DNA from: UBA5069 sp963773745
Lineage (GTDB): Bacteria > Chloroflexota > Anaerolineae > Caldilineales > Caldilineaceae
Reading direction: 5' to 3'
NCBI GenBank assembly: GCA_963773745.1
Contig: CAVZCL010000005.1
Span: forward strand, 1,860,001-1,924,000
DNA length: 64,000 nt
The notes beneath the pieces are model-generated. The model had not been told where the DNA came from, searched no databases, and was given only the letters and a program-made list of their open reading frames with translations. A program made the translations under genes and the position numbers. How positions within the stretch are numbered: the stretch's first letter is position 1; each line of letters begins with the position of its first letter. Positions 48,441-57,891 of the stretch are shown here, in pieces.

Positions 48441-49268
48441 CTAGATCCCCGTGACGCCGGCGAACAAGTCCGTCTCCATCCCACCATTGGGCGGCGGATA
48501 GGCACGCGTGAAGGCGTCTGTGCCCAGCACCTGCTTCTTGATCACATCAGGGAACATTTGCGCCCACGATGGCCCGCCGTTGTACTGGCTGGCGTGCGCC
48601 CGGCTGGCGGCATCCCTGGCGTCCATATACGCGCGAATGTCCAGCTTCGCCGTGGTCGGCGTCTCCCACGTGCTAATCTCCACCAGGTTGATGTCCTTGT
48701 TGCGCCCAAGCGCCCGGGGGTCCATGCCCCACAGCGGCATAAGGCGCACCATCACCTTCAGAAAGCGCTTGGGGAAGGCCGTGTAGTAAAGCTTCTGCGG
48801 ACCCGTTGCCATATGGAAGGCCGCTGTCACCGCCTCGCAGACGCGAATATGGTCAGGATGGCCGTAGCCGCCAAAGGGGTCGTGCGTCAGCACCACCTGT
48901 GGGCGCAGCATTTTGAGGTAGTCCAGAATTTCGGCCACAAGCGTTTCCATGGGCGCCTGAATCAGCGCCTGCGGATCGTCATTGTCCGCCGCGCCGCGCA
49001 TGCCGCTGTCGCGGTAGGGGAGCGACCAGATCGACGTCACACCCAGCGCCACCGCCGCATCAGCCAGCTCGCGCGAGCGCACCTGCGCCAGCGACGTGTG
49101 ATCCTTGAAATCCATCCCCTCTTCATAGGAGCCGGCGATGCCGTCCGTGGCGATAATCACATGGACTTCGGCCCCCTCCGCCGCATAACGGGCCAGCGTT
49201 CCACCCGGCCCAAAGCTTTCGTCGTCAGGGTGCGCAAAAACACCCACCAATACTCGTTTATCTGCCAT
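48441..49268 (-). CDS. PIG-L/LmbE family zinc deacetylase
   Basis: 275 residues. The zinc site is visible: VGVFAHPDDESFGPGGTLAR (His, Asp, Asp) and DPFGGYGHPDHIRVCEAV (second His). These proteins deacetylate N-acetylglucosamine conjugates, for example in mycothiol, bacillithiol or glycolipid synthesis. No thiol-biosynthesis partner (BshA/BshC or MshC type) lies nearby, so the substrate is open. The ATG at 49268 has GAGAGGA upstream; the frame is open further 5' into low-quality sequence. Confidence 0.85.
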   Translation of the reverse strand: MADKRVLVGVFAHPDDESFGPGGTLARYAAEGAEVHVIIATDGIAGSYEEGMDFKDHTSLAQVRSRELADAAVALGVTSIWSLPYRDSGMRGAADNDDPQALIQAPMETLVAEILDYLKMLRPQVVLTHDPFGGYGHPDHIRVCEAVTAAFHMATGPQKLYYTAFPKRFLKVMVRLMPLWGMDPRALGRNKDINLVEISTWETPTTAKLDIRAYMDARDAASRAHASQYNGGPSWAQMFPDVIKKQVLGTDAFTRAYPPPNGGMETDLFAGVTGI

Positions 49269-49714
49269 ACGCAACATCCTCTCTCGCACAATGAACCATA
49301 AACGCCGCGGCCTGCTCCGCACCCGGAGCCTGCTCCGCACCCAGTGATCGGTGCAACCAACCGCATGCGTGTCGGCAACTCATCAAGTTGTCATTGTGGC
49401 ACGTGCCGGAGCAAATACCAAAAGTTCCGTGTAGTTGCCCCCAGATGAGAATTTGATGAGACATCGCTCGAATCGTGGGAGATTCTACCTGCCAAAGCAG
49501 GTCGCTGCTGCTATAATGAGTATCCACACTGAATCCATTGGGGCGCAAATGGCGTCTTCAATAGTGAGGGTTGTTCGGGCGGCGCATTCCCCATTGCCGC
49601 AGCTTCCATCATTCTGTTTCAACAGGCATCAAATATGAGCGCCTTTTTATATCTATCACTCATCCATTTTTTCGCATTCATCTCTGGTCAACGCACTCAT
49701 GGGAGAACTTCTGC
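49269..49714 (+). promoter_or_regulatory. Intergenic region with promoter and palindrome for the PIN-TRAM gene
   Basis: No gene seen. A perfect TATAAT lies at 49512-49517. Just upstream, ACCTGCCAAAGCAGGT (about 49486-49501) is a palindrome covering the expected -35, a possible operator. This would give a leader of about 190 bases before the ATG at 49715, which has GGGAGA upstream. The first 160 bases of the spacer contain direct repeats GGCCTGCTCCGCACC and GAGCCTGCTCCGCACC. Confidence 0.5.
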
Positions 49715-50770
49715 ATGCGCATTAACGCGCTTTTGCGTGTCATCGGCACGCTCCTCTACGGCTTCATCGGTTATGAGCTGGGCATTGTTATCACCGGCAC
49801 AACGGACCTCACAACGGCCACCGCGCCCACAATTTGGGGGGCCACCGCAATTGGCGCCCTGCTGGGCTACTTGCTCGCCCCCTGGCTTGTCGCTGCACCG
49901 GCGCGCGCTGCACGCAATGCGCTGCGCCAGGTCGAAGTTGCCGACCTCATTGCAGGCACCATAGGCCTTGCAATTGGCCTCATGCTGGCGGCGCTGCTCA
50001 CCTATCCCCTCTCGCGCCTGCCGCAGCCCTTTGGTCCCGTGCTGCCCTTTGCCGCGGTCGTCATCTTTGGCTACCTGGGCGCGACCGTTTTTCTCATGCG
50101 GCGCGACGATTTCTTCAATTTCTTCGGCCTGGGCAAGCGCATAACCGCCGCATCAGGCGGAGCCACGCCCGCCAAGCGGCTGCTGCTCGATACCAGCGTC
50201 ATCATTGACGGCCGCATTGCCGATATTGCCAAAACCGGCTTTCTGCTCGGCACCCTCACCGTGCCCCGCTTCGTGCTCAACGAGCTCCAGTACATTGCCG
50301 ACTCGTCGGATTCCCTGCGCCGCAACCGCGGCCGCCGCGGCCTCGAGGTGCTCGACAAACTCCAGGCCGCCCCCGAAGTGCACATCGAATTTGTGGATGA
50401 TGATCCCACCGACGCCACACAGGTGGATGACAAACTGGTCTCGCTGGCGCTGCAGCAGCACGCCGCCATCATCACCAATGACTTCAACCTGAACCGTGTG
50501 GCGCATTTGCAGGGGATTACGATCCTCAACATCAACGAGCTGGCGAACGCAGTCAAGTCTGTCCTCCTGCCCGGTGAGGAGATGCCCATCAAGATCATCC
50601 AGGAGGGCAAGGAGTCGGGCCAGGGCGTCGGCTACCTCGAGGACGGCACCATGGTTGTGGTGGAGAATGGCCGTCGTTACCTGAACCAGGAGATTCTGGT
50701 GCAGGTAACCAAGGTATTGCAGACCAACGCCGGCCGCCTCATCTTCGCCGTGCCCAATTACGCCTCCTGA
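49715..50770 (+). CDS. PIN and TRAM domain membrane protein (YacL type)
   Basis: 351 residues. Four N-terminal membrane helices (VIGTLLYGFIGYELGIVIT, TIWGATAIGALLGYLLAPWL, TIGLAIGLMLAALLTY, FGPVLPFAAVVIFGYLGATV). A PIN nuclease domain follows with acidic residues in LLLDTSVIIDGRIADIA, FVLNELQYIADSSDSLRRNRG and VDDKLVSLALQQHAAIITND. The C-terminal TRAM domain is at PIKIIQEGKESGQGVGYLED. Same architecture as YacL of Firmicutes. Possible membrane-associated RNase or toxin-like nuclease; activity not proven. Confidence 0.9.
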   Translation: MRINALLRVIGTLLYGFIGYELGIVITGTTDLTTATAPTIWGATAIGALLGYLLAPWLVAAPARAARNALRQVEVADLIAGTIGLAIGLMLAALLTYPLSRLPQPFGPVLPFAAVVIFGYLGATVFLMRRDDFFNFFGLGKRITAASGGATPAKRLLLDTSVIIDGRIADIAKTGFLLGTLTVPRFVLNELQYIADSSDSLRRNRGRRGLEVLDKLQAAPEVHIEFVDDDPTDATQVDDKLVSLALQQHAAIITNDFNLNRVAHLQGITILNINELANAVKSVLLPGEEMPIKIIQEGKESGQGVGYLEDGTMVVVENGRRYLNQEILVQVTKVLQTNAGRLIFAVPNYAS

Positions 50771-50785
50771 GTCGCGCCCACCGTT

Positions 50786-50819
50786 GAAGCGAGGCTTCCG
50801 ACGTCGGAAGCCTCGCTTC
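50786..50819. repeat. 34-bp perfect palindrome after the PIN-TRAM gene
   Basis: GAAGCGAGGCTTCCGACGTC and its complement, perfectly self-complementary over 34 bases, 16 bases after the PIN-TRAM stop codon. Same family as at 7910, 8450 and 45293. It may act as a weak terminator although no T-run follows. Confidence 0.75.
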
Positions 50820-50903
50820 GATAGAGCCAGTGCACCCACCATTCACACACTTCCCAACCCTGCAACCTGCAACCTCAAACCTCAAACCCTCCTTTGGTGA
50901 CCC

Positions 50904-51900
50904 ATGGCCCGCTTCGATCTCTCACTCGACGAACTCCAATCCTACCAGCCCGCCCGCACCGAACCCGCCGACTTTGACGCCTTCTGGACAGCCACGCTGG
51001 CAGAAAGCCGCAAAGCGCCCCTCGACTCCACCTTCACACCTGTCGATTTTGGCCTGCGCACCCTCGACAGCTTCGACGTCAGCTTCTCCGGCTACGGCGG
51101 ACAGCGCATCAACGGCTGGCTCATGCTGCCGCGCGGGCGTGCCGGCGCGCTCCCCTGCGTCGTCTCCTACCTGGGCTACGGCGGCGGGCGTGGCACACCG
51201 CTGGATTGGCTTACATGGGGCAGCGCCGGATATGCCAACTTCATCATGGACACACGCGGCCAGGGCAGCACGTGGCTCAATGGCGACACGCCCGACTTCG
51301 AGCCGGACGGCGGCAATCCCCACTTCCCCGGCTTCATGACGCGCTGGCATCCTTGACCCAGCCACCTACTACTTTCGCCGCGTCTTCACCGACGCCGTGC
51401 GCGCCGTAGAGGCCGCCCAATCCCACCCCGAGGTCGACGCCGCGCGCATCATCCTCGCCGGCGGCAGCCAGGGCGGCGGCATCTCGCTGGCGGTGGCGGG
51501 TCTCGCCACCGCGCATCTCACCGGCGTGCGCGCCTGCCTGCCCGACGTGCCCTTCCTCTGCCATTACCGCCGTGCCACCGAGATCATCGACACCCATCCC
51601 TATCAGGAGATCGTCCGCTTCTGCAAGGTGCACCGCAACGAAGTGGAGCGCGTCTTTGAAACGCTAAGCTACTTCGACGGCGTCAACTTTGCGGCGCGCG
51701 CCACTGCGCCGGCGCTCTTCTCCGTGGGGCTCATGGATGACATCTGCCCGCCCAGCACAGTCTACGCCGCCTACAACAACTATCGCGGCGACAAGCAGAT
51801 GCGCATCTGGCCCTACAACAACCATGAGGGCGGCGCCACCTTCCAGCTGCGTGAGCAGATCGCCTTCCTGCAGGCGAACGCGCTGGCTGCACCCAATTAA
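50904..51900 (+). CDS. AXE1-family acetyl esterase, frameshifted
   Basis: Corrected length about 331 residues, the normal size of acetyl xylan esterase/cephalosporin-C deacetylase. ATG at 50904. The first frame gives WTATLAESRKAPLDSTFTPV, FDVSFSGYGGQRINGWLMLP and ANFIMDTRGQGSTW, then breaks at 51341-51346 (ACGCGCTGGC). Removing one base turns FMTRWHP into FMTRGILDPATYYFRRVFTD. The alpha/beta-hydrolase triad is then complete: Ser in ILAGGSQGGGISLA, Asp in SVGLMDDICPPSTVY, His in WPYNNHEGG. It removes acetyl groups from sugars in the cytosol. The next gene starts 5 bases later, so they are co-transcribed. Confidence 0.85.
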
Positions 51901-51905
51901 GCCGC

Positions 51906-52683
51906 ATGGCAGAGGCAGCGCAGGTCACCATCCTCGGCGTACCGATTGACCGTGTGGGCTATGCCGAAACGCTGGCGCTCATGGCCGCGTGGATTGCAGA
52001 GCGCCGCGCCGCCGGCGCGCCCGCACGCCAGATCTGCACGGTGAACCCCGAGTTTGTGGTGGATGCACAGCGCGACGCCGCCTTCCGGCGCACGCTGCTT
52101 GGCGCCGACCTGCGCGTGGCCGACGGCGTGGGCATCGCCTGGGCAGCGCGCCGTCATGGGCGCGCCTGTGCCCGAGCGCGTCACCGGCTCGGACGGCATC
52201 GATCGTATTGCGGCCGCCGCGGCCAGGCAGGGATGGCGCGTCTACTATCTGGGCGCCGCCCCGGGCGTCGCCGAAGCAACCGCCGCCATCCTCAGCGCGC
52301 GCCATCCCGGGTTGCAGGTGGCCGGCTGCTACAGCGGCAGCCCCGCAGCCGAGGCGTGGCCCGCAATTGTCCGGAGGCTCCACGCCGCCAACCCCGACGT
52401 GCTCCTCGTCGCCTACGGCCACCCGCGCCAGGACTTCTGGATTGGCGTTCACCGTGCCGACCTGCCCTGCGCCGTGGCCATAGGCGTGGGCGGCGCGTTT
52501 GACTACGTAACGGGCATCGCGCCCCGTGCTCCGGTCTGGATGCGGAGGGTGGGTCTCGAGTGGCTCTATCGCCTCGCCGCCCAGCCCTGGCGCTGGCGGC
52601 GCATGGCCAAACTGCCCCTCTTCGCACTCCTCGTGCTGCGCCAGCGCCTGCGCATGGGCATAGTGCAAGCACAGCGGCTGTAG
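51906..52683 (+). CDS. WecG/TagA/CpsF family glycosyltransferase, frameshifted
   Basis: Corrected length about 258 residues. First part: VTILGVPIDRVGYAETLALM, ICTVNPEFVVDAQRDAAFRR, LRVADGVGIAWAARR. The frame breaks at 52146-52155 within GCGCGCCGTCATGG; one base removed gives MGAPVPERVTGSDGIDRIAA, VYYLGAAPGVAEATAAIL, LLVAYGHPRQDFWIGVHRAD and AIGVGGAFDYVTG, all family signatures. Such enzymes add N-acetylmannosamine-type sugars to lipid-linked intermediates of wall or capsule polymers. It follows the AXE1 esterase gene by 5 bases; the esterase might act on the same glycan. Confidence 0.85.
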
Positions 52684-53278
52684 GTCACGTCTCCTGGACG
52701 TGACGCAGCCCGCAGGGCTGAATGTATTGGATGCGCTAAACACTTGGCTATGCCGAGTCAGCCGGGGCTCCACCAACCACTAAGTCTCAGCCCTGCGGGC
52801 TGCGTCACGCCAGGAGACGTGACCTACAACGGCGTCAGCCGGCTTGAGCCGGCTTGGGTTGCCTAGCCGTAGGCTTCAGCCTACGGCGGTGGCTGCGCAC
52901 CAAACCCCTGCCAAACGCGATGCGTATAATGCATAGCCATTCTGGAGAGGGGAGCACCACGTCGACGCAGGTCTCCCCTCTCCAGAATGGAGAGGGGCCG
53001 GGGGTGAGGTTGCCGTTGGCGGCTGACTACCGAAACAATTCGGCAACATTCATTAACCTATGGCGCTCCTGGCCGCACCAATCCCCTGCCAAACGCGATC
53101 CATACAATACATAGCCACTCTGGAGAGATGCCGCGGGTGTGCTGCCGTCTTGCACAGGCAGCGCCATTGCGCAGTGCAATTTGTCGCTCCCATCTTCCAT
53201 GATAGAATGGAATCACGAAACGTTCAGGCGTTGCGCATCCGTGCCGCCCTTCCACTGCGCCCACGTTGATAGGATGCC
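52684..53278. repeat. Composite repeat, copy 3
   Basis: No gene seen. GTAGGTCACGTCTCCTGGACG at about 52681 and its inverted partner ending GAGACGTGACCTACA at about 52830 enclose a diverged cassette of the same type as at 25681 and 30143. Then come CAGCCGGCTTGAGCCGGCTT, GTAGGCTTCAGCCTAC, CCAAACGCGATGCGTATAAT and TCTGGAGAGGGG elements. A second CCAAACGCGATCCATACAAT block lies near 53092. The promoter of the BON-LysM gene is expected near 53200 (GATAGAATGG). Confidence 0.7.
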
Positions 53279-54553
53279 ATGCACCAGGTTAACTGCACCC
53301 ACTGCGGACGGGTTGTCCTGATCTCTCCGGACGCACCCCGCTGTTCCGTTTGTGGTCAAGACCTCCATACACTGATTCCCGAAGGCTACACAGCGCCCTA
53401 TTTCTACACACGCGCCGCCGATTTGGCGGCACGCGGCGATCTGCCCAGCGCGCTCGCCGAAGCCGAACGCGGCCTCGATTATCTCGAGTCCGCCGAATTG
53501 CGCCTGCTCGCCGCCATCCTTGCCAAGCGCCTCAACGACCTCGACGGCGTGCGCGCCCACGTCGCAGCAATCCCTGTGGATGACCCCCTGCGCCAGGAGG
53601 CCGAATGGCTCCTGCGTTCCCAATCCGCCGTCCGCAATAGCGACGATGGCGCCCGCCCGCCCTTTGCAGCGGCGCAGCCTGCGCCCGAACGCACACGCGC
53701 CGCCAACGCCCCCAACGCAAAATCGCCCTCGCCCCTTGAGGGAACCACGGTCGCCCTGCAGGCCGACGGCGCGCCCGCCACGCCTGCAAGCGGCCTGCGC
53801 ACTTCCGTTGCAAACAAGGAGAAGGCCGACTCCAGCGCCACAGTGTGGGCGCAGCGGTTATGGGGCATGGTCGCGCTCGTCCTCATTTTGATTGCTGGCG
53901 CAATGGGCTGGACGCTCCTCAGCGGCGGCCCCGACGCGCTCATGGCGCTTCTCCCCGGCCTCAACGAAACGGCGACGGCTCCCGCTGCACAGGAGGAGCC
54001 GCTGCTGGCGCCTGTCACGCCCATGCCGCTGGTGCTGCCCACCCTCACGCCCAAGGGCGCCGCACCGGCTGTCCAGGCCGAGCCGATTCTGCCCACCGTG
54101 CCCGCCGATTTCGTACTTGCCCCCACCACCGAGGCCGTGGCCGGCAATGGTATGGCGGCAGCCGCCGGCCTTTCGCCCGCCACCCTCGATCTGCCCGCAC
54201 TGCTCATTAACAGTGGCCGCGCCGACCTCGCCACCGCCGAATTGCGCGCCGCCGTCGAAGGCAACAACGTGCGCCTCTCCGGCATCCTCACCAGCACCGC
54301 TGACAGACAGACCGTCATCGACCTGCTCGATGCCATCCCCGCCGTCTACGAGATCAACACGGTCGACCTGCTCGTGCGCATTCCCACCACCTACACCGTG
54401 CAGCCGGGTGATTCGCTCTGGGGCATTGTGGGCAAATTCTACGGCCCCGACGCAAACCGGCTCACGCAGCTCGTCGAGCTCAACAGCGACGCGCTCTCCG
54501 GCAGCCAAACGCTGCAGGCCGGCGACGTGCTCCAACTCCCCCCGCTCAACTAA
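53279..54553 (+). CDS. Membrane protein with zinc ribbon, BON and LysM domains
   Basis: 424 residues. N-terminal zinc ribbon (NCTHCGRVVLISPDAPRCSV, then CGQDL, residues 5-28), then a short TPR-like helical region (AADLAARGDLPSALAEAERG, SAELRLLAAILAKRLNDL). One membrane helix, LWGMVALVLILIAGAMGWTLL, is followed by an extracytoplasmic Pro-rich linker. A BON-like domain comes next (ATAELRAAVEGNNVRLSGIL, VIDLLDAIPAVYEINTVDLL) and a LysM domain ends the protein (YTVQPGDSLWGIVGKFYGPD). The domain order zinc ribbon, membrane helix, BON, LysM suggests a link between a cytosolic partner and the wall. Function unknown. Confidence 0.75.
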   Translation: MHQVNCTHCGRVVLISPDAPRCSVCGQDLHTLIPEGYTAPYFYTRAADLAARGDLPSALAEAERGLDYLESAELRLLAAILAKRLNDLDGVRAHVAAIPVDDPLRQEAEWLLRSQSAVRNSDDGARPPFAAAQPAPERTRAANAPNAKSPSPLEGTTVALQADGAPATPASGLRTSVANKEKADSSATVWAQRLWGMVALVLILIAGAMGWTLLSGGPDALMALLPGLNETATAPAAQEEPLLAPVTPMPLVLPTLTPKGAAPAVQAEPILPTVPADFVLAPTTEAVAGNGMAAAAGLSPATLDLPALLINSGRADLATAELRAAVEGNNVRLSGILTSTADRQTVIDLLDAIPAVYEINTVDLLVRIPTTYTVQPGDSLWGIVGKFYGPDANRLTQLVELNSDALSGSQTLQAGDVLQLPPLN

Positions 54554-54969
54554 TTTGACGTCTCCCCAAAGTGCGCCGCACATGTAGCGGGGGGCTTCCA
54601 GCCCTGCGGCTGTTGTAGGTCACGTCTCCTGGCGTGACGCCGTATGCGACCCTCTGCCTGACGCACGGGCCGGAGGGCTGGAAGCCCCCCGCTACAAATG
54701 CCGCGCACTTCGGCGCCTGTCGTAGCGGAGGGGCTCCCGCCCCTCGTTTTGCTCGCGCTGTATGTTTCTGAGCAAATGAGGGCCGGGAGGCCCTCCGCTA
54801 CGTGCCGCAGTCTGTGCTTCGGACTTAAGGAATGCACCACCACCCTGGCAAAAAATGCCACCGCGTCACATCGCCCACAAATATTGCGGATACTAAATTG
54901 GGCCTGCGCGCAACTCACCGTCGCGCACAGGCCCAATCTTCTATACTCAATTTTCAATCGTGCAGTTTG
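54554..54969. repeat. Mosaic of GGAGGGCTTCCAGCC-type and GTCACGTCTCC repeats
   Basis: No gene seen. TAGCGGGGGGCTTCCAGCCC (54588), GTCACGTCTCCTGGCGTGAC (54619), GGGCTGGAAGCCCCCCGCTA (54674), TAGCGGAGGGGCTCCCGCCC (54722) and GGGCCGGGAGGCCCTCCGCT (54780) form two nested hairpins. An inverted pair, TTGGGCCTGCGCGC/GCGCACAGGCCCAA, lies at 54898-54932, close to the end of dnaN; on the minus strand it is followed by weak T-richness. Confidence 0.65.
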
Positions 54970-56186
54970 TTAGCGCGGCGAATGCATGGGCATCACCACA
55001 TGCAGGAACTCGTCCTCGCCCACGCCCACCGGGTAAATCTTGCCCGGTCGCGTGGCCACCGTCGTCTCGAGCAGCACCTGCCCCAACTCAATCTGGCTCA
55101 GCACGTCGATCAGATACTTGGCGTTGAAGGAGATTTCCAGGTCCGGCCCCTCCACCATCGCGTCGATTTCGGTGGCGTTGTCACCCATTTCGGCGCTCTG
55201 CGCCATCAACTGCACCTGGCCGCCGTCCTTGCCGTTGCCGCCCGTAATCTTGACGCGCACAATGTTGGCGTTGTCGCGCGCAAAGAGCGACGCCACCCGC
55301 ACCGCCTTGAGCAGCGCCGCCGTGTCGACCACAGTGCGCGTGTCATGCTTCTTGGGGATAATGGCCCGGTAGTCGGGGAAGCGGGCATCAATCAGCTGGC
55401 TCACAAGCTCCACGCGGTGGAAGCCGCCGCGCGCGTGTCGGGCTTGCCCCACACCTGGAAGAGGATCTGGTTGCGGTTCTGCTCGGGGATGAGCGCCACA
55501 ATCTTGCGCGCTTCGTCGCCGTCGGCGCTAATGCGCCCCAGCTCGCCCAGGCTCTTGGAGGGCACAATCACCGTGCCGTCCGTGGGCATCGCACCCTCAA
55601 TGCGCGCGCTGCGCACGCTCAAGCGGTAGCCGTCGGTCGCCGCCATGCGGATGAGGCCGTCCTTGAAGGTCACCTCAACGCCCGCCAGCGTGGGGCGGCT
55701 TTCGTCGGTCGCGGCCGCAAAGATCACCTGGTCGATCATCTTGCGCAGCCCATTCGGCTCAAGCTCGACAGCCATGCCGGACACGTGCGTGGCGGCATCC
55801 TCAGCGTCGTCCGTGCCGCTCATCGTGGCGAGAATGGGGAAATCGCTCGAGTCGATGCCTTTGAGGTTGGCGTCAATGCGGGCGCAGCGCAGGTGCAGCG
55901 TCTGCGTGCGTGTGGAGAGCTCCATCTCCACACGTTCGGGCGGCAGGCTGTTCACAAAGTCGCTGAGCAGCCGCGCCGGCACGGTAATCGCGCCCTCGTC
56001 CTCCACCTTCGCCCCGATCCAGCAGTTGATGCCGATTTCGAGATTGGTGGCAGCCAGGCGCAGTTGATTGCCCCGTGCCTCGAGCAAGATGTTGCCCAAC
56101 ACAGGCAGCGTGCTGCGCGTTGAGACGGCCCGGCTCACAATCGAGAGCCCTTTGGCCAGATTTTCCTGGAGACAGCTTACGCGCAC
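54970..56186 (-). CDS. dnaN: DNA polymerase III beta clamp, frameshifted
   Basis: Corrected length about 404 residues. The start is the GTG at 56186 with GAGGAGG 5 bases upstream (VRVSCLQENLAKGLSIVSRA). Three clamp domains: TLPVLGNILLEARGNQLRLA, the second with IDQVIFAAATDESRPTLAGV and LIRMAATDGYRLSV, and the third with VSQLIDARFPDYRAIIPKKH. The frame breaks at 55426-55436 in a CGCGCGCGG tract; removing GC or adding one base joins FQVWGKPDTR to GGFHRVELVSQLI. It ends with the C-terminal VMPMHSPR. No dnaA, recF or gyrB is adjacent, so this is not a classical origin region. Confidence 0.92.
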
Positions 56187-56327
56187 GGGGGCCTCCTCAT
56201 GTTTGAAGAACCGCCGGCAGCGTGCAGGCGGCATCTTGATTTGCGGATGGAAAAAGCATACATTGCCACTAACTATCCCATCATTTTAGCACAAACGCCC
56301 GCCAGCAGGAGAAACCCGAGATACTCG

Positions 56328-56424
56328 GGTGTGGGGTGTGGGGTGTGGGGTGTGGGGTGTGGGGCTGCGAGTCCCCCCACCCGACACCCCATACCCCACA
56401 CCCCACACCCCACACCCCACACCC
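56328..56424. repeat. GGTGTGGGGTGTGGGG hairpin, second copy
   Basis: Tandem GGGGTGTG units (56330-56365) face their complement CACACCCCACACCCCACACC (56395-56424) around a centre with cccccacccgacacccc. It lies between the divergent dnaN and sigma factor genes. Same family as 21931-22022. Confidence 0.75.
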
Positions 56425-56452
56425 GCAGTTTCGCATTGCGCGCCCACTGCGC

Positions 56453-56458
56453 TAAAAT
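56453..56458 (+). promoter_or_regulatory. -10-like element of the sigma factor gene
   Basis: TAAAAT ends 9 bases before the ATG at 56468, again with no ribosome-binding site of ordinary spacing (only CCTCCC, which is not complementary to the anti-SD). Suggests a nearly leaderless transcript. Confidence 0.35.
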
Positions 56459-56467
56459 GGCCTCCCA

Positions 56468-57281
56468 ATGACAACCAGCAACAGCCCGTCCGGTTCTGCG
56501 CCGCACGGCAAACCGCCTACCGATATTGCCCGCCTTGACTTCTCGCTGTCCGAGGAGCTGGCCGACTTCCTCGACGCCGCCGATCGCGCGGCCGGCGCGC
56601 TTGTGGGCCGCAGTGCGCCCGCCGATGGCGCCTTCGTTCCCAGCGAAGACAGCGACCTGGTGCTGCGCGCACGCACCGACCCCGAAGCCTTTGGCCTGCT
56701 CTACGAGCGCTATGTCGACCGCATCTACGCCTATGTCTACCACCGCGTCGGCAACGGCCAGGACGCCGAAGACCTGACAGCACGCACCTTCCACCGCGCG
56801 CTCGACAACCTCCACCGCTACGAGGACCGCGGCTTGCCCTTTGCCGCCTGGCTCTTTCGCATTGCCCACAACCTTGTGGCCAACTGGCACCGCGACCGCA
56901 GCCGCCGCCGCTTCCTCTCGCTCGACCGCATCTGGTCCCACCGCAGCGACACCGACAGCCCCGAGGGCGCGCTCGGCCGTCAAGGAAACGCACGACGCAC
57001 TCTGGGAGGCAATCGACAGCCTCCCTGGCGATCGCCGCGACCTGCTGCTCTACAAGTTCTCGCTGCGCCTCTCCAACGTGGAGATTGGCGAGATGATGAA
57101 CAAGAGCGAGAGCGCCATTAAATCGCTCTACTTCCGCACGCTCGCTTCGCTGCGCACGGAGCTGGAGGAGCGTGGCTGGACCGCGAACGAAATTTTGGGC
57201 GCAGATGCCGGCCCGGGCGATTACACCAGCGGCACAGGCAGCGTGGACTCAATCGACTTCGGCTATCAGGGCGAAGGCTAG
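56468..57281 (+). CDS. ECF-type RNA polymerase sigma factor, frameshifted
   Basis: Corrected length about 270 residues. An N-terminal extension of about 70 residues precedes region 2 (FGLLYERYVDRIYAYVYHRV, DAEDLTARTFHRALDNL, FAAWLFRIAHNLVANWHRDR). The frame breaks at 56966-56979 (GCGCGCTCGGCCGTC); removal of one base joins TDSPEGAL to AVKETHDALWEAI. Region 4 follows with LPGDRRDLLLYKFSLRLSNV and a helix-turn-helix EIGEMMNKSESAIKSLYFRT. A 30-residue acidic tail ends it. The downstream gene, 11 bases away, probably encodes its partner or regulator. Confidence 0.85.
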
Positions 57282-57292
57282 AGGAGGCGACT

Positions 57293-57739
57293 ATGATGCA
57301 GCAGCGCACCACTCTGTGGCCCTGGCCGCGACGCAGGCAGCCGAACGGCATCGACCTCGGCGGCGGCCGCCTTGTCCCTGCCGAGGATCTGCTCGAGGGG
57401 CACTTCCGCCGCATGGCGCATCCTGTGGCTGCCCACACCTCGCATGACGTTAACGTGCAGGTAAGCCGCGATGCAAGCGCCGCGATTCGCGTGGTTGCCC
57501 CCACCCTCGCCCCGCTCACGCAGGTGGCCGAGGAGCTCGCCTCGCGCCTGACCACCGTCAAGCCCACGCCCCAGTTCCGCGCCGACCTGCAGCGTGCGCT
57601 CGAAGCCGAAATGCAGCGCCGCCTCGAAGCGGGTGCGCCGGCCGATGCGTCTCCTTCGGGCTGGCTCTGGGCCGCCGCGCTCATCACCAGCGCCGGCCTC
57701 GCCACGCTGGCCCTCTGGCTCCTCCGCCGCCGCAAGTAA
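57293..57739 (+). CDS. Small membrane protein, putative sigma-factor partner
   Basis: 148 residues with GAGGAGG before the ATG at 57293. Mostly cytosolic, with KPTPQFRADLQRALEAEMQR just before a C-terminal membrane helix WLWAAALITSAGLATLALWL ending RRRK. In Chloroflexota, short proteins with a similar helix-then-membrane end often follow ECF sigma genes, so an anti-sigma or anchoring role is inferred from position only. No recognised zinc-binding anti-sigma motif. Confidence 0.6.
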   Translation: MMQQRTTLWPWPRRRQPNGIDLGGGRLVPAEDLLEGHFRRMAHPVAAHTSHDVNVQVSRDASAAIRVVAPTLAPLTQVAEELASRLTTVKPTPQFRADLQRALEAEMQRRLEAGAPADASPSGWLWAAALITSAGLATLALWLLRRRK

Positions 57740-57770
57740 ATTTGGAGTAATCCGCAATAAGGATGAAAAC

Positions 57771-57878
57771 GAAACGGCAGTACACAGATTTCACAGATGC
57801 GACAGATAACAACAGATGACCTGTCTGGTCAATCTGTTGTTATCTGTCGCATCTGTGAAATCTGTGTACTGCCGTTTC
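57771..57878. repeat. Perfect hairpin, TACACAGATTTCACAGATG family
   Basis: GAAACGGCAGTACACAGATT and TCACAGATGCGACAGATAAC on the left, complement on the right, centre gacctgtctggtc. Between convergent genes; the preceding TAATCCGCAATAAGGA matches the edge of the element at 47851. Confidence 0.85.
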
Positions 57879-57891
57879 CGCGTACCGAAAT

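Noticed and set aside
54970..56470. Replication origin next to dnaN
   Set aside because: No dnaA, recF or gyrB neighbours, no DnaA-box cluster and no AT-rich unwinding stretch were seen.
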